Shown here in pieces: positions 1 to 12,150 of a DNA stretch of 64,000 nucleotides. A program made the position numbers and the translations under genes. The stretch spans positions 58,828 to 122,827 of the forward strand of contig CAJNOL010000576.1 of the NCBI GenBank assembly GCA_905250125.1, read 5' to 3'. Below the pieces are notes generated by a model. It did no database searches, was not told the origin of the DNA, and worked only from the letters and a program-made list of their open reading frames with translations. The stretch's first letter is position 1; the number at the start of each line of letters is the position of its first letter. This DNA comes from Rotaria sordida. Lineage: Eukaryota > Rotifera > Eurotatoria > Philodinida > Philodinidae.

Positions 1-526
1 GTTTTGGAGTTACTTCAAAACTAGTAAAGAAGCTTATTTTCTGTAAATCTTTTTTCATTTCGTAGTAAAATGTATGATATCTCCTATTGATAAGTACTTC
101 TCAATATTGACCGTTTTTCAAAATTCCCAATGATGTTCATTTAAGAGAGTTTTTACTATATAATGCAAAAGTTCGTCCTCTATATGTCAATACTTTGATA
201 CATAAGAATAATATCATGAGACAAACATTGTAACTCACAAATTAAAATAATAAAAATAGGTTGAATTTTCTCATTTACAGTAGAACAATTCTATTATGTT
301 TTAGATTTTGTTGAAAAACTTTATCTTACTTGAGATAATTTTTGCTACAAAAATCACAATTTTTCTTGCTATCTTGAAGTAATTTTGATGTACTAAAACG
401 AAAAAAAAAAGATAATTAATAAATATTAATTTCTTTTAAATAACGAATCTAGAGAAATAATCAAATGCACAAGAAATGCATAGCATGAAACAAGCATTCA
501 TATTTAAGACAATCAGAAAAATCATA
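1..526. other. Non-coding 3' flank
   Basis: No ORF or recognisable domain is visible in this AT-rich stretch. It lies beyond the stop codon of the minus-strand gene that ends at 527, so its right part probably holds that gene's 3' UTR. Confidence 0.4.
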
Positions 527-1279
527 CTATTCTTCAGGTGATATTTCATTTTTAGTTTGTGGTCGTTGACTACGCATATAATTGTATAGCATTTCTTCAT
601 GTGTATATCGATTGTATATTTTAATAATACGCTTTAAAAAAAGTAGATCACTTATGTTTTTTTTTTAATTTGGCATTTTATTTTATAAAATAATTCCTTT
701 TTTCTTTGTTTCTAATTGTCTTAAAATATAAATTACCTGTTTTTTTATTTGTTCAATAAGTAGTTCATCATTGTGTAACCATTGATTTATTTTATTTAAA
801 TAAACAGGTGATAATTTTAATAAACCATAAATTTCTTCAAGACGAAATAAAGCATCAAATTTTGTTGCAAATTGTCTAAAAGAAAACAAACAAAAATTTG
901 TTTTTTTTTCTTTTTCAAATAGAACAAAATTTAATTTTGTCAAAAAAGAGACTAACTGACAAATTTTATTTGTTGACACACGTGCATTGTTTATATATTG
1001 AGGAAGATTTTCTAAAACAAGTTTTTGCGATAATTTATTTTTTAAACAATATTTTTGATACCAAAGCTAAATAGAAAAAAAAATCATTTATTTTAGAATA
1101 TATTTAATTAAAATACAAACAGATGAATATTCATTTGATACAATTTTAAATGTTTCAGTTTTTGATAATATTGGAATTTCTATTGGTATGGATAAGTCAC
1201 TTTTATAATGTAATTGATAAAATAAGATAATAAGAAAAAAAAGAAATAATAATATTGACGCATCTCGTAGTGTGTGCAT
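527..1279 (-). CDS. Unknown membrane-anchored protein, three exons
   Basis: Not recognised. Reading the minus strand, three exons join in frame: 1279-1121, 1066-737 and 631-527, giving about 197 residues. The introns are 54 bp (donor GTTTGT) and 105 bp (donor GTAATT, acceptor TTTAAAG). Residues about 8-22 are strongly hydrophobic (the LLFLFFLIILF stretch), so a signal anchor or single membrane helix is likely. The rest is Lys- and aromatic-rich with several predicted helices and ends in NEISPEE. I see no catalytic motif. The gene is head-to-head with CAP, 1.1 kb away. Splice sites and an unbroken frame support a real gene; the middle acceptor is the least certain junction. No function is assigned. 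Confidence 0.5.
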
Positions 1280-2397
1280 TATAGTTGACTATTCGTTTAT
1301 AGTTTGTAAAATCCATCGAAACATGATACAAAAAATGATAAACTAAAAGTTAAAGATGAATTAAAATTAGTTATTCAAAAAATTCAAAAGACAAAATAGC
1401 GATTATTTAACAGAAAAATAAAAACTTATAATTTGTATAAATAGTAAAGAACAAAGTGTCTTTTTTTCATACATTTATTAAATTTGTGCTATGTTGATTT
1501 TAATTCACGAATTTATAATGAATATTCACAAATTTTTTCTTGTTAACTCAACGAAAGACAAAGAAAAATAGTAATGCAAAAATAGATTTTAGAAAAAAGT
1601 TTAAAAGAAAAATTATAGTCTTTACGTTTTAGGTGTCATTACTAGTCGATTCAATTGAACCATCTTAATACATATCTTGAATAAAAAATTTGATTTTATA
1701 TCTACAAAAAAAAAAATAATTCTGTCATAAAACCGGACTAAGAAGCGACCTCGAATTTTGAATAGTCACATGAATAACCAATTAATATTTGTTCCGTTTT
1801 TCTCATTTCTTAATGATTCATTTGTTCCTTTTTTGGTATATCTGATATGCAGAACAGAGAGAAAATGCGGTCAATAGAATGACCGGTAAGAAAAACAGAA
1901 TAGTATACCATCGATCATTGTCTATATATATATATATCTACAGTATTATTGATTTTAGCTTCATATACAACAACCAACTGTGCTTGTGCCTATAACGCAC
2001 TTATCTATGCTGTCTCTTTCGTTGTCACTCTCTTTTCTTTCTTATTTTTGTCAGGTTATTAAGGCGACAAAGAAGGATATAAGACAAATGTCTGTAGTTT
2101 TGAGTGGGTGCTACTCCTCAATGGATAAATGTATTTCTTTTCGTGCTTATGGCTTTTTTTCCTATCCTTGCTAGAGTTTAGTTCTCCTTCTTGTGTGGGT
2201 GTTGTTAGTAATTGCGCGTTCTATGACACAATGCATGTATTTCTATTTCTAGCGATTAGCTCGACGAAGATAACACTGTCTTCTGTATGCAATAGTTGTT
2301 TTTTTTCTTTACCAAGAGTAATATAATATCAATAGCGAAAAGTTCATTAAACTTTAGTATTTTATTTGATTAAAAATTATTTTTTGATTCATTTATT
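1280..2397. other. Intergenic region, shared upstream flank
   Basis: Divergent spacer between the minus-strand gene and CAP. It is AT-rich with a short TA run near 1921-1936 and pyrimidine-rich stretches from about 2000 to 2320. The small plus-strand ORFs at 1980-2326 are low-complexity Ser, Leu and Phe translations and look like chance ORFs or 5' UTR. No clear promoter motif was found. Confidence 0.4.
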
Positions 2398-2400
2398 TAG
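2396..2400 (+). promoter_or_regulatory. Putative trans-splice acceptor of CAP
   Basis: A T-rich tract ends in TTTAG two bases before the CAP start codon. No convincing upstream coding exon was found, so this is either the acceptor for a spliced leader or the 3' end of a 5' UTR intron. Confidence 0.45.
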
Positions 2401-2402
2401 CA

Positions 2403-4021
2403 ATGGCTTCACATATGAATGATAATTTGCCTGTTTTACGAGATTTTAAGGCTATTATTAATGGTACATTGACATCATTCGTGACACTTTCACGTAAAAT
2501 AGGTGGTGAATTACCAACGATGATTGATCATGTTACGCGTCTATTTGATGCTCAACAAAAATTTATTGAAAAAGCAATACAAAGTAAAAAACCGACAAAT
2601 GATCAAGAAATACAAGGATTGGTTAAACCACAATCAACAGAAATCGAAGCAATTTGTGGTAAAGACAAATCTTTTTAAAATCATATTCTTATGAAAAATA
2701 AAATTTTTATGTACTTTTAGCTTATACAAATCAGAATCGTAAATCACCATTATTTAATCATTTATCAGCTATATCAGAAGGTATTCCAGCATTGGGTTGG
2801 ATTCTTGTTTCACCAACACCTGCTCCATATATCAAAGAAATGTCTGATGCTGCACAATTTTATGCTAATCGAGTTTTAAAAGAATTTAAAGAAAAGGATC
2901 CTACACATGTTGAATGGGTTAAACAATGGATAACAGTTTTAAGCGAATTACATGCTTATGTTAAACAATATCATACAACAGGTTTAACATGGAGTGTCCA
3001 TGGTCAACAAGGCTCAGGTGCTGCTGCTGTCCCCACTGGTAAAAGTGGTAGTGCAGCTCCGCCACCCCCGCCACCGCCACCTCCTCCACCATCGTCATCA
3101 TTATCTTCAGCAGCTCAAGCTCAAGATGGGCAGTCACGAGCTGAACTCATGGATTCAATTAATGCTTTAGGGACAGATGCTACATCTCATTTAAAAAAAG
3201 TACCTGATCAACTTAAACTTCATAAAAATGCTCAATTAAGAGACCAAACATCAAATCAATCAGCGGCACGATCAAATATAGCGACTAAATCTCAAGTAGG
3301 TGTTCTATGTTTTATCCTTAGCTTTGCAATAAAAATTCCACTTTTCGAGATGAAACCTTGTGTGTTCGGTTGGCTTGAAAGATTTGATAATTTTTTAAAT
3401 CTATTGTTTAGTTTTTTGAGAAAATATTAATAATAAAAGAAATTGCATTTGTCAGTTATATAATATTCATTATATTTATCATTCAATTTACATTCGTTTT
3501 AGGAAACTGTTTCACAGACTTCATCAACATTAACTTCTGGTCCACCTAAACTAGCACTTGAAGGTAATAAATGGGTTGTTGAATTTCATTCAGGTCGACA
3601 TGATCTTAAAATTACTGATACAAATATGAAACAAACAGTTTATGTTTATAAATGTTCAAATTCAACATTAACAATTCAAGGTAAAGTTAATTCAATTGTG
3701 CTTGATCAATGTAACAAAGTTGGTCTTCAATTTACATCGGCTGTATCATTGGTTGAATTTATTAATTGTCGTGGAATGAAAGTACAAGTATTAGATCAGG
3801 TACCAACAATTCAAATTGAAAAAACAGACGGTTGTCATGTATTCTTATCTAAAACTTCACTTGATACACAATTTATAACATCGAAATCATCTGAAATGAC
3901 AATTAATATCCCATTTGGTGATGGTGAATATAAAGAACTACCCGTACCAGAACAATTTAAAACACATCTAAAAGGTGGTAAAGAACTTGTTACTGTACCC
4001 AATGAATCATCTGGTGTTTAA
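2403..4021 (+). CDS. CAP: Adenylyl cyclase-associated protein (CAP)
   Basis: Actin-monomer recycling factor. CAP proteins help sever cofilin-decorated filaments and recharge ADP-actin in the cytosol. Exons 2403-2658, 2721-3295 and 3503-4021 join in frame to 449 residues. The N-terminal helical folded domain covers roughly residues 10-170 (SRKIGG, LFNHLSAISEG and VKQYHTTGL blocks). A poly-proline run at about 198-209 would bind profilin. The C-terminal beta-helix CARP domain follows from about 285 (YVYKCSNSTLTIQGK, KTDGCH, KSSEM, VPEQFKT). Order and motifs match animal CAP1/2. Odd: the N-terminal oligomerisation helix with the RLE motif of typical CAPs is absent or lies in an unseen exon, because the ORF opens directly at the folded domain. 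Confidence 0.95.
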
Positions 4022-4230
4022 AACAAAATTACAGTGCAATTCTTTTCTCTTTTATCGCAATTATCTGAATGTTTTTGCTCTACTATTTATTTATACATGC
4101 TAGTCGCTATTGGTTGTATTTTATTTATGTTTTGCATTCTGTTTTTTTAAAAATAATCTTAACATAATGTCAAAACGAAATATTTATTGCTTGTTTTTTT
4201 GCCTCCACTTAATATTGCAATCGTTTTATG

Positions 4231-4236
4231 AATAAA
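4231..4236 (+). terminator. Polyadenylation signal of CAP
   Basis: AATAAA about 210 bp after the CAP stop in a T-rich 3' region. Confidence 0.5.
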
Positions 4237-4520
4237 ACAAAAAATCTCAATAGAGTTTTAGAGAATCTATATCCATTTTAAAATATCTTTTTTGAATAAG
4301 AGAATCCATCTTATTTTACTGTTTTCAACTTTCTTTTGTTCAATAGTCTTGCTTTATCCTATTGAAATGTACCAAGTTATTGTACCGAATTGTTAATGAT
4401 TTTGATTTGCATAGTCTATGATGAGCTGTAGTCCGATCGAAAGAAAAACAAAAATAAAACAAAGACACACAATTTTGCAATTTATTCATCCATAAGTGAT
4501 AGTAAAACCGGTCATCATAC

Positions 4521-5217
4521 ACGTAAGTAAAGTTAGCATTAGATTCGAGTTTTTACTGTCCGGATTCGTCCCTGGACTTGAGTTGATTTTGGTTCAACTT
4601 GAGTTATATGCAGAATTTTACGGCGAATCTTATGGTGTAAAGATCCAGGAGGAGGGGTCATCGAGTAAAAATCAATACTTGACCCCAAAATACTGGTTTT
4701 TTCAAAAATTTTCTGAAAGTTTTTCCTGTCCAGATTCGCCATGTTGCTTGAGTTGTGTCTAAAATTGGTTGAGTTAGACTCTGCTCGAAATTCTGCATCA
4801 AATGATATCAATTTTATATGGGATTATCGGGCAAAAAATTATTCGACTGGACGAGAGGGAGGATGACCTCTGAGGGGTGGGATTGAGTGAAGTGAAAATT
4901 TTTTCGCCGATGACGCCATATAAAATTGATATCATTCGATGCAGAATTTCGAGCTGAGTCTAACTCAACCAATTTTAGACCCAACTCAAGCAACATAGCG
5001 AATCCAGACAGGAAAAACTTTCGGAAAATTTTTGAAACAAAACAGTATTTTGGGGTCAAGTATTGATTTTTGCTCGATGACCCCCCCCCCTTGATCTTTA
5101 CACCATCAGATTCGTCGTAAAATTCTGTATATAACTCAAGTTGAACCAAAATCAACTCAAGTCCAGAGGTGAATCCGGACAGTAAAAACTCGAATCTGGT
5201 GCTAACTTTACTTACGT
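4521..5217. mobile_element. Fold-back inverted-repeat element, 697 bp
   Basis: Two arms of about 300 bp (4521-4821 and 4916-5217) are inverted copies of each other, about 90% alike by eye, around a 94 bp centre. Outer ends read ACGTAAGTAAAGTTAGCA and its complement. A C-rich tract (10 C) sits in the right arm near 5082. The short ORFs here are mirror images of one another and do not look coding. No transposase is present, so this is a non-autonomous fold-back or MITE-like element. No clear target duplication was found. Confidence 0.8.
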
Positions 5218-5954
5218 TCTTTTCAGCTCTACCGATATCACTAAACACCAAGCATAAACAATAACTCGCTTAATCGAATCCTGTGTTCATTGTGTTTGAT
5301 CTACGATTATTTTCTACAGACAGCTATTGATGTCTACACTTTCTAATCATGTATAAATAGAGGTTGCTGATAATGGAAAAAGAGGAGAAGGTTGAAAAGA
5401 AAGTTCACTCTATTATTTCATTCTTCGTAATTAAATAAAGATTTAGATGAAACATGAAAATTACCTTCAACGAAAAGCAACAGTGAAATTCTTAATAAAT
5501 TGAACTCAATGTCGTCTAATTTGAGAGAAGCAATCTTTATGTCATAAGTTGAACTATCGTAATTGATTGGACTACATTTATTCATATTTTCTCCTCAAAT
5601 CAGGACTTTGATTCCAGTGCATCAATAAAACAACCATTGTTAACTATTATTGTTTGTAGAAGAAAGCATGTTTATGACGACAAAGTATAAATTTATATTA
5701 TATCATCTGTTTCTTATAAAATTTCAGTAGCAATCTTATTTAATAAAAAGTAAATTTTGTGCATGACGAAGACCGTTATACTCAAAAGTACTTGAATTAA
5801 TGAATAAGTTATTAATGCATTAAAATGGCACACTGCACACTTGGTAAGTATATCACTCAGATCGTCCGAAGTGTCTATGAATATTTTGGACTTTTCTGTC
5901 AGATTTCGGTTAATGAAGAAATGTAGACGTTACTAACGAAGGAACTACCTTAAA
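5218..5954. other. Intergenic, nothing recognised
   Basis: AT-rich, with stops in all frames. No gene or strong repeat was seen. Confidence 0.4.
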
Positions 5955-6420
5955 TCACATCTGCCATTTGAACTCATATTAGGGCAGAAGGAATCTCGAT
6001 GAGACTACACAAAAGTCTAACAGGGTTCGTCCCTATGGGCTGTTGGCACCGAGTTATGACCGGTTTACTGGATTTTCGACTCATTTGTAGATAGTTCCAG
6101 AAAAATCAATTTCAGCCGAAAAGAATGTTTCTTCGTCAATAGATTGAATTTCCAAAAATATTCCTTTGTTACAAAAATGAAGTTCATTTGACAATTCAAT
6201 ATCTTGACAAAGGGACATTTTTATTGACTAAAACGTTCAGAATATTCTAAGATTCAATATACATATCTATGAGCAAAATTTTGGATCGTAACTTCGATCA
6301 TTACTCGACGCAAACTACCTATCGAGACAAAACCCTGTTAGGCGTTTATTAGTCTCACTAAGATATTCATGTGGATCCAATGTGCGCTTAAACAACGGGT
6401 GTCAGTCGGAGTAGCTCTCT
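5955..6420. mobile_element. Inverted-repeat element, copy A
   Basis: The two halves are diverged inverted copies: GAGACT near 6000 faces AGTCTC near 6350, and the AGAATGTTTC block faces the GGACATTTTT block. A related copy lies in an INTS5 intron at about 34075-34525, with shared landmarks such as GAGTTATGACC and CAATATCTTGA in the same order. No ORF. Boundaries are approximate. Confidence 0.65.
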
Positions 6421-6679
6421 CGTAAGCAGATAATATACTTTTATATTTATCTATTATTCGAAGAATTTTCGCCATTTCATTCTCTTTTTTATTAATATAA
6501 TCAAAAATAACCTAAAAGGAGAAGTATTATGTGTAGATTTTTTAAAAAATAATTCACTTGTGTAAAGTATTTTGTCATGTGAACAAAACAAAATTATTCT
6601 CTATAATATTAGTTTTATATGTGAATTAAATGGTTATGATTTTTAACAATGGCTTCGATCGACAGAAAATCATTGTATA

Positions 6680-7200
6680 TGAAATCTTTTTGTTTCCACT
6701 ATACTATTAATACTGTTTTTGATTATTTTCTCATCAATAACTGTACTAACACAAGATATGAAATCTTTTATTCATCTCACATCCAATTTAGAATTGAGTT
6801 TTCAAGCAATTGATAATATTAAATTTCTACAATTATCTAAAATTTTATTATTAAACTTATGTTTAGCTATATGTGATACTAATCAACAATGTTTGACATT
6901 GTCAATTATGGTTCATCATTACATCTTTGTCGTCGTTTTGAAAGTAATCCAAAGTTGATAATATTGCATATGATGCTTGATTCTTTGTCAACACATGTAA
7001 TACTTCATTTTCATCACGTGGCAACAATGATTATTTCATATATGAATCTACCGAAACATCTTCATATCGATTACATATGTTTTAGATTGAAACAATGTGT
7101 CAAAATCAGTTCTATCAAGGATCATGGTGTAACATGAATGAAATTTGTCATGTTGATATTGGTCTGATCTATATGTACAGCAGAAAGAATACATAACATT
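6680..7200 (+). pseudogene. Broken gene for a secreted cysteine-rich (PAN/EGF-like) protein
   Basis: The reading frame changes at least twice. A hydrophobic leader lacking an ATG in its own frame (about 6683-6740, LLILFLIIF) is followed by a CDTNQQCLT segment. After a shift comes FDIVNYGSSLHLCRRFE (about 6893-6945), and after another shift comes MCQNQFYQGSWCNMNEIC (about 7095-7150). A leader followed by spaced cysteines in CxxxxxC patterns resembles secreted PAN/apple plus EGF-like proteins. The frames cannot be joined by obvious introns, so it looks decayed. Family assignment rests on cysteine pattern only. Confidence 0.4.
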
Positions 7201-7520
7201 CCGTCAGATGAAATGTCTATCAGCTACTATTATCTGTGATGTTTGATATTCAAATTAAATAATTTTTTTACATTTTACACCATTACTGTTCACCTTCTGA
7301 TTATTACCATATTTCTCTTTATAAATTTTTATCGGTTTTTTTCTTTTTACGGACAACTTCGATCACTAACCATACGATAAGTCCTACTACAACTGACAAT
7401 CCACTATTTTTTGTTATAAAAAATGAGTAGACTCATGTAAGAAACAACATAAACTTAGAAATTAGTGTTTTAAGAATATTCTACTAGATCAATATTATCG
7501 ATAGCTATTTAAATCAATCA
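7201..7520. other. Intergenic, nothing recognised
   Basis: AT-rich. No ORF, repeat or signal stands out. Confidence 0.35.
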
Positions 7521-7522
7521 AA

Positions 7523-10180
7523 ATGACACTTTTATCAATGTTATTTTGGTTTACTATGCACGTTATCATATCTGAAATATTACTAGTACCAGTAATAGTT
7601 TACATTACTGATTTAGGTACAATATGCCAGCGATCGGTACCGCAAAGGTTGCTTTAGAATTAGATTATCGTATTGTTATCAATTTGAATTTAACAGATAC
7701 ACGTTCAGTAACACAGGATGTATATGACGTCATAAGTGCGTTGAACTTTACTAATACAAAAATAATTACTGGATGTGTCACATGAACTTGAGTTGCTGTT
7801 TGTATGAGATTTTAGCATAACAATGAATAAGTTCATCAGAGACTATTAAGCTTTGGAATTATACTCTCTATGTAATGTTAATAAAACTTATGATACAATA
7901 AATCGAAATAGAAATTATTTCTATGAAATGTATATAAAGATAATATGATTTAAATATTTTAACTTGAGAGACAAATCATCAATCCTCTTTATTTATATTT
8001 TTCACTTTCGAAAAGTTCAAAGTTTTGATATACAAATTGTCAAAATAAACTTTATTTATATCTAGTTATTTCTCTGTAAGTTTGTTTCGAAGAAAGAGTA
8101 TTGAATAGTTATTTTTATGTAAAAGAAAGTCTTTCTGGAATTTTTAAAGTATTCTCTTTGATATTTTCTATGAAATATTTTATTGAAGCAAAAACAAACA
8201 AGAAATATTAAATGATATTTCGTTCATTAATCTGCAGACATCATAATTCTATCATTAATTGATTAGATGAATTGTGATTGAGAAAAATCGATTCTTAAAT
8301 ACAACATGCCGTAACATATATTGAACCATCTGATTGTTCAGCCAATATATCAGGTCACCAAATGTTTAAATATATAGTGATTATATATAATTCGATCTGT
8401 GAATAATAATATTTTGTCATTTTACACATTTCTAATAACAAGAAGATTGTTTTAAATTGATAAGCGACTAATAAGTAGACTATCAACAGGGCTATTCTTA
8501 ACCAATAATAAGTACGTGATCTAGCACATGGCTCAAAAAGTTTTGGTTAAAACTTCACATATTGATAGAAAATAATGTTTTTTTTTTTTTGTAAGAAATT
8601 ATCAACGGAAGTGCTGATCCATCAAATGATGATGCAATACTATCAGCTGAGAATTTGATACTACAAATATCAAGTCATCGAGAAGTAATGTCATGGGATG
8701 TTATTATTCTACAATGGCACATGAGATTGAAAGACAATCATGTATTAACAAAAGTAATTGCTATTGACACAGTAGCAGCGATTTAAGTTAATTTATATCC
8801 ATGTGAAATAGCTCGTGTTTGATCATTATTAAGGCGAACTGTAATCAATGTTCCAATAAAATCTCAATCAGTCGTTTATGGGTACTAAGCATGAAATCGA
8901 ACGTCATGAAAATAAGATCTTTGCTGTGCTATAATGTATCAAATAGAATAATTTGATGTGTTTCATTTATTTTTAAACCAACTACAACCAATTTAGGTTC
9001 ATAGGGAACAATAAAAAACTTAAAGCAGTTGCAGTTGGATCTAATGCTCATATACATGCATTTATGATTGGGATGAATAACACACCATTATATATCTAGA
9101 CAAAATAAGAACTTTCATTTAATTTATCTTTTGTTAATATTACTTCATGAATTCCATTTTATATAAGATGGATATGCAGTAATTGTACTAGTGATTAGAT
9201 TGACTTCAACAAAAGAAATAGACAAATTTTCAATCTGTCATAGGAAGATAACAAAAATATGACCTTTTCAAGTAACTATAACAAACGTAACTTCATAAGA
9301 AAATTTATCTTCTTAGTTTAGCGAAGTAATACCATATTGATAAAAGATAAGAATACAATTTTTAATTTTATAAATACATTGGAAGTTTAAGTTACAATAA
9401 ATAGACATCAGATGATGAAAAGAAAAGTATATATGATTTTGTCAAGAAAAATAAAAACATGAATGTGCTTTTTAACGGCCTCACAATGATCTCAAGATAA
9501 TGTTTCGTAGAGGTAATAAAAAATAATTTTCAATTATTTGGGGACGGAAAAATGACACCACCATTTTCGCGACCTATGATGCCTTTTATTACATTAATAT
9601 CACTTGTCGTGCTTTGAAAAAAATTTCATCCAATAGATAAACAAATTATTACTAGTTGTCTCTTTTTTTTTCTTTGATGAATATCGTCATGAAATAAAAT
9701 CATTTTCGCATATTAGTTTTTTAATTATCAAATAAGTGTAATTTCCAAAACTTCACTAGTTTATTTTGCCAATATTGAACGAAATATATCGCTTGTATCT
9801 CGACTTATTTATTCTCAATCATTGATTTATGATATTAATGTAAGAGAAGAAGAAATGAAAATTTATTTGTAAATCTGTATGAAAATGTTCACAAAATAAA
9901 ATATTTGGTTATAGATTAAATAAAAAAAGTCTATTATTTATGATATAACTTAAGATCTTGATCGATTGTTTTTTTGTTTAACAGTACTTATATTGAATTG
10001 CAACACGTATTGACATTTAATGTGATTCTTCATGGCCAAAACCGCAATGAAGTATGTACATTTAGATATCTTATCAGTACATCTTATTCAGTTGATTATT
10101 ATTTTAGGTTTGTATAACTCTTTCATCAATATGTAACAGCAGCGAAAAAAGTTGCAAAAGTATTTTATTAATTACGTTCA
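7523..10180 (+). pseudogene. Decayed gene remnants, possibly a receptor
   Basis: Several short protein-like segments on the plus strand are broken by stops and shifts. 7523-7620 encodes a leader-like hydrophobic stretch (LLSMLFWFTMHVI). About 7624-7785, after a one-base frame change, gives MPAIGTAKVALELDYRI and later LNFTNTKIITGCV, which recalls the start of Venus-flytrap ligand-binding domains (ANF or GABA-B receptor type). About 8600-8785 and 9000-9100 carry further open segments I cannot place. I infer one or more dead genes. The family suggestion is weak. Confidence 0.25.
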
Positions 10181-10960
10181 ATTATTGTCTCAAATATGAT
10201 TAATACACATGAAATAAATTAATTATTAGTCATTACGTAAGAATCTGTTTTAAGACAAACTCATCATCATCAAATCAGTTCAACGACTGAAAACAATAGT
10301 AGCAATAAGTTCGATAAAACTTTTTTTTTTAATTACTTTTTATAGACTAGACATTGCCTACATGTGAATCATATGATTTCCTTTCTTTTCTTTATATTCA
10401 TAAGTGAAATTTGAAACTTGTCTTTTAGAAAAATGCCAATCAAGTGCTCTGAAATCCTTGGCTTTTTCTTCTTTTATGTTGCTTGTGCGGATTTAAACAC
10501 TTATCTTTATATATATTAGATTTAATCGATTAATACGAATCTATCGTTATTTTTTTTTCTTGTCGTTCTTATGTCGTATTGCTGTGGATTTTTTTATTCA
10601 AATACAATTGTCTATAATGATATACTGAGACAGAGAGAAAAAGATAAAAATTAAAAACAGAAAGTAAGAGACAAGGTCAACATAGATATTTGAATAAGCG
10701 TATTTTAGAAGAATAAAAAGGAGAAAAGAAAATAGAGATGTATCACATACCAAATATAACTAAAGAAGAAAAAAAAACCTACACTCGACAGCTACTTCTC
10801 AATTTTTTTATTGTAAGAATATAGATGCGTATATCAAAAAGCTAGTTGACAGATGAAAACCACAATAAAAATCCATTGAAGGTTTCTCTTTGAGTATTAT
10901 TTATTGTTTTTGGTGATTATCATTTGTTTGAAACTCAATCATCATATTATATATCTTTTC
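10181..10960. other. Innexin upstream region
   Basis: AT-rich spacer without ORFs. No TATA or other promoter element was picked out with confidence. Confidence 0.35.
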
Positions 10961-10963
10961 TAG
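10957..10963 (+). promoter_or_regulatory. Putative trans-splice acceptor of innexin
   Basis: CTTTTCTAG ends 20 bases before the innexin ATG. The coding region itself has no introns, so this acceptor belongs to a 5' UTR intron or to spliced-leader addition. Confidence 0.45.
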
Positions 10964-10983
10964 GTTATTAATTTTAAACAACT

Positions 10984-12150
10984 ATGTCAATTAAACTATT
11001 CACTACTGCACAAGGATTTCCATGGATTAAATCATTAAAAGCACCAAACGATGATGAACATTCTGATCGACTTAATCATCGTTATAGTGTAGGATTTTTA
11101 CTTATTTGTGCATCTATTGTAACGGGTGCACCAATTGCTTTTGAACGAATAACATGTTGGGTACCAGCTCAATTTATTGGTGCTTATTCAACATATACAA
11201 AAAATTATTGTTGGATTTCAAACACATATTATATACCAAGTAATGCAACGGTTCCACATAGTAAATATGATCGAGAACATGCTGAAATTGGTTATTATCA
11301 ATGGGCACCATTCATTTTTCTTTCATTTGCATTATTTTTCTATCTTCCACGTATGCTTTGGCGTTCAATGAATACTCGATCAGGTATTGATCTACAATAT
11401 CTTGTTTCAAAAGATGACAAAAATATAATTGCTCAATTGATTGAATGTTATTGTCAACCAAATAAACAAGATGTTCTATTTAGTCGTCGATTTTTTCGTA
11501 CAATATTTTGTACAAGTGGTAAACGTTTCGGAAATTATCTTCGCTCAATTTATATAATGGTTAAATTTCTCTATTTAATTAATTCTTTTATTCAATTAGT
11601 AGCTATTCATATAGTTTTGGGTCAACCAGGTTGGTTTTATGGTATTGATGTATGGTATAATGTATTCGTTAGAAATTCTGTTTTAACTGATTCACCTTTT
11701 TTTCCTCGTGTAACGTTATGTGATTTACGTATACGTGAAGTTGGTAATCTTCATCGTTATACAGTTCAATGTGTTTTACCTATAAATATGCTTAATGAAA
11801 AACTTTTTTCACTTGCTTGGTTTTGGTTTATTTATGTGTTTATATCAAATTTATTTTCATTTCTTTTTACATTATATGATACAATAATGGCAAGTAGTCG
11901 AATTAATTTTATAGGAAATTTGTATCGAACAAGTGTATCGTCACCATTTATTAATGAATCTTTATTAAAAAAATTTACACAAGATTTTCTTATGCAAGAT
12001 GGTGTATTAATTCTTAAGATACTTTATCATAATGGACCAGTTTTTCTTGCAACAGACGTTGTACATCTTTTAGTTAAAAATTATGAAAGAAAACAACAAG
12101 AAGAAGAAGTAAGAAAAATAACACCACAATTGGGCAGTAGTGATGTTTAA
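10984..12150 (+). CDS. Innexin gap-junction channel protein
   Basis: Four-pass plasma-membrane protein whose oligomers form gap junctions or hemichannels. One uninterrupted exon encodes 388 residues. Predicted membrane helices lie at about 34-54, 106-122, 188-212 and 275-297. The innexin signature YYQWAPF is at 104-110, just inside helix 2. Each extracellular loop has the family's cysteine pair: C58 and C76 in loop 1, C246 and C263 in loop 2. The block QCVLPINMLNEKLF before helix 4 is typical of the family. The C-terminal tail is charged. Length is normal. Being intronless is notable beside multi-exon neighbours and could reflect retroposition or simple intron loss. Which innexin paralogue it is cannot be told. 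Confidence 0.96.
   Translation: MSIKLFTTAQGFPWIKSLKAPNDDEHSDRLNHRYSVGFLLICASIVTGAPIAFERITCWVPAQFIGAYSTYTKNYCWISNTYYIPSNATVPHSKYDREHAEIGYYQWAPFIFLSFALFFYLPRMLWRSMNTRSGIDLQYLVSKDDKNIIAQLIECYCQPNKQDVLFSRRFFRTIFCTSGKRFGNYLRSIYIMVKFLYLINSFIQLVAIHIVLGQPGWFYGIDVWYNVFVRNSVLTDSPFFPRVTLCDLRIREVGNLHRYTVQCVLPINMLNEKLFSLAWFWFIYVFISNLFSFLFTLYDTIMASSRINFIGNLYRTSVSSPFINESLLKKFTQDFLMQDGVLILKILYHNGPVFLATDVVHLLVKNYERKQQEEEVRKITPQLGSSDV

Noticed and set aside
1980..2326. Plus-strand ORFs upstream of CAP considered as the missing CAP N-terminus
   Set aside because: Composition is low-complexity Ser/Leu/Phe, no RLE-like helix, and no in-frame donor leads to the acceptor at 2400.
4496..5251. ORFs of 88-145 residues on both strands
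   Set aside because: Mirror-image translations of the fold-back arms; no start context, no homology seen.
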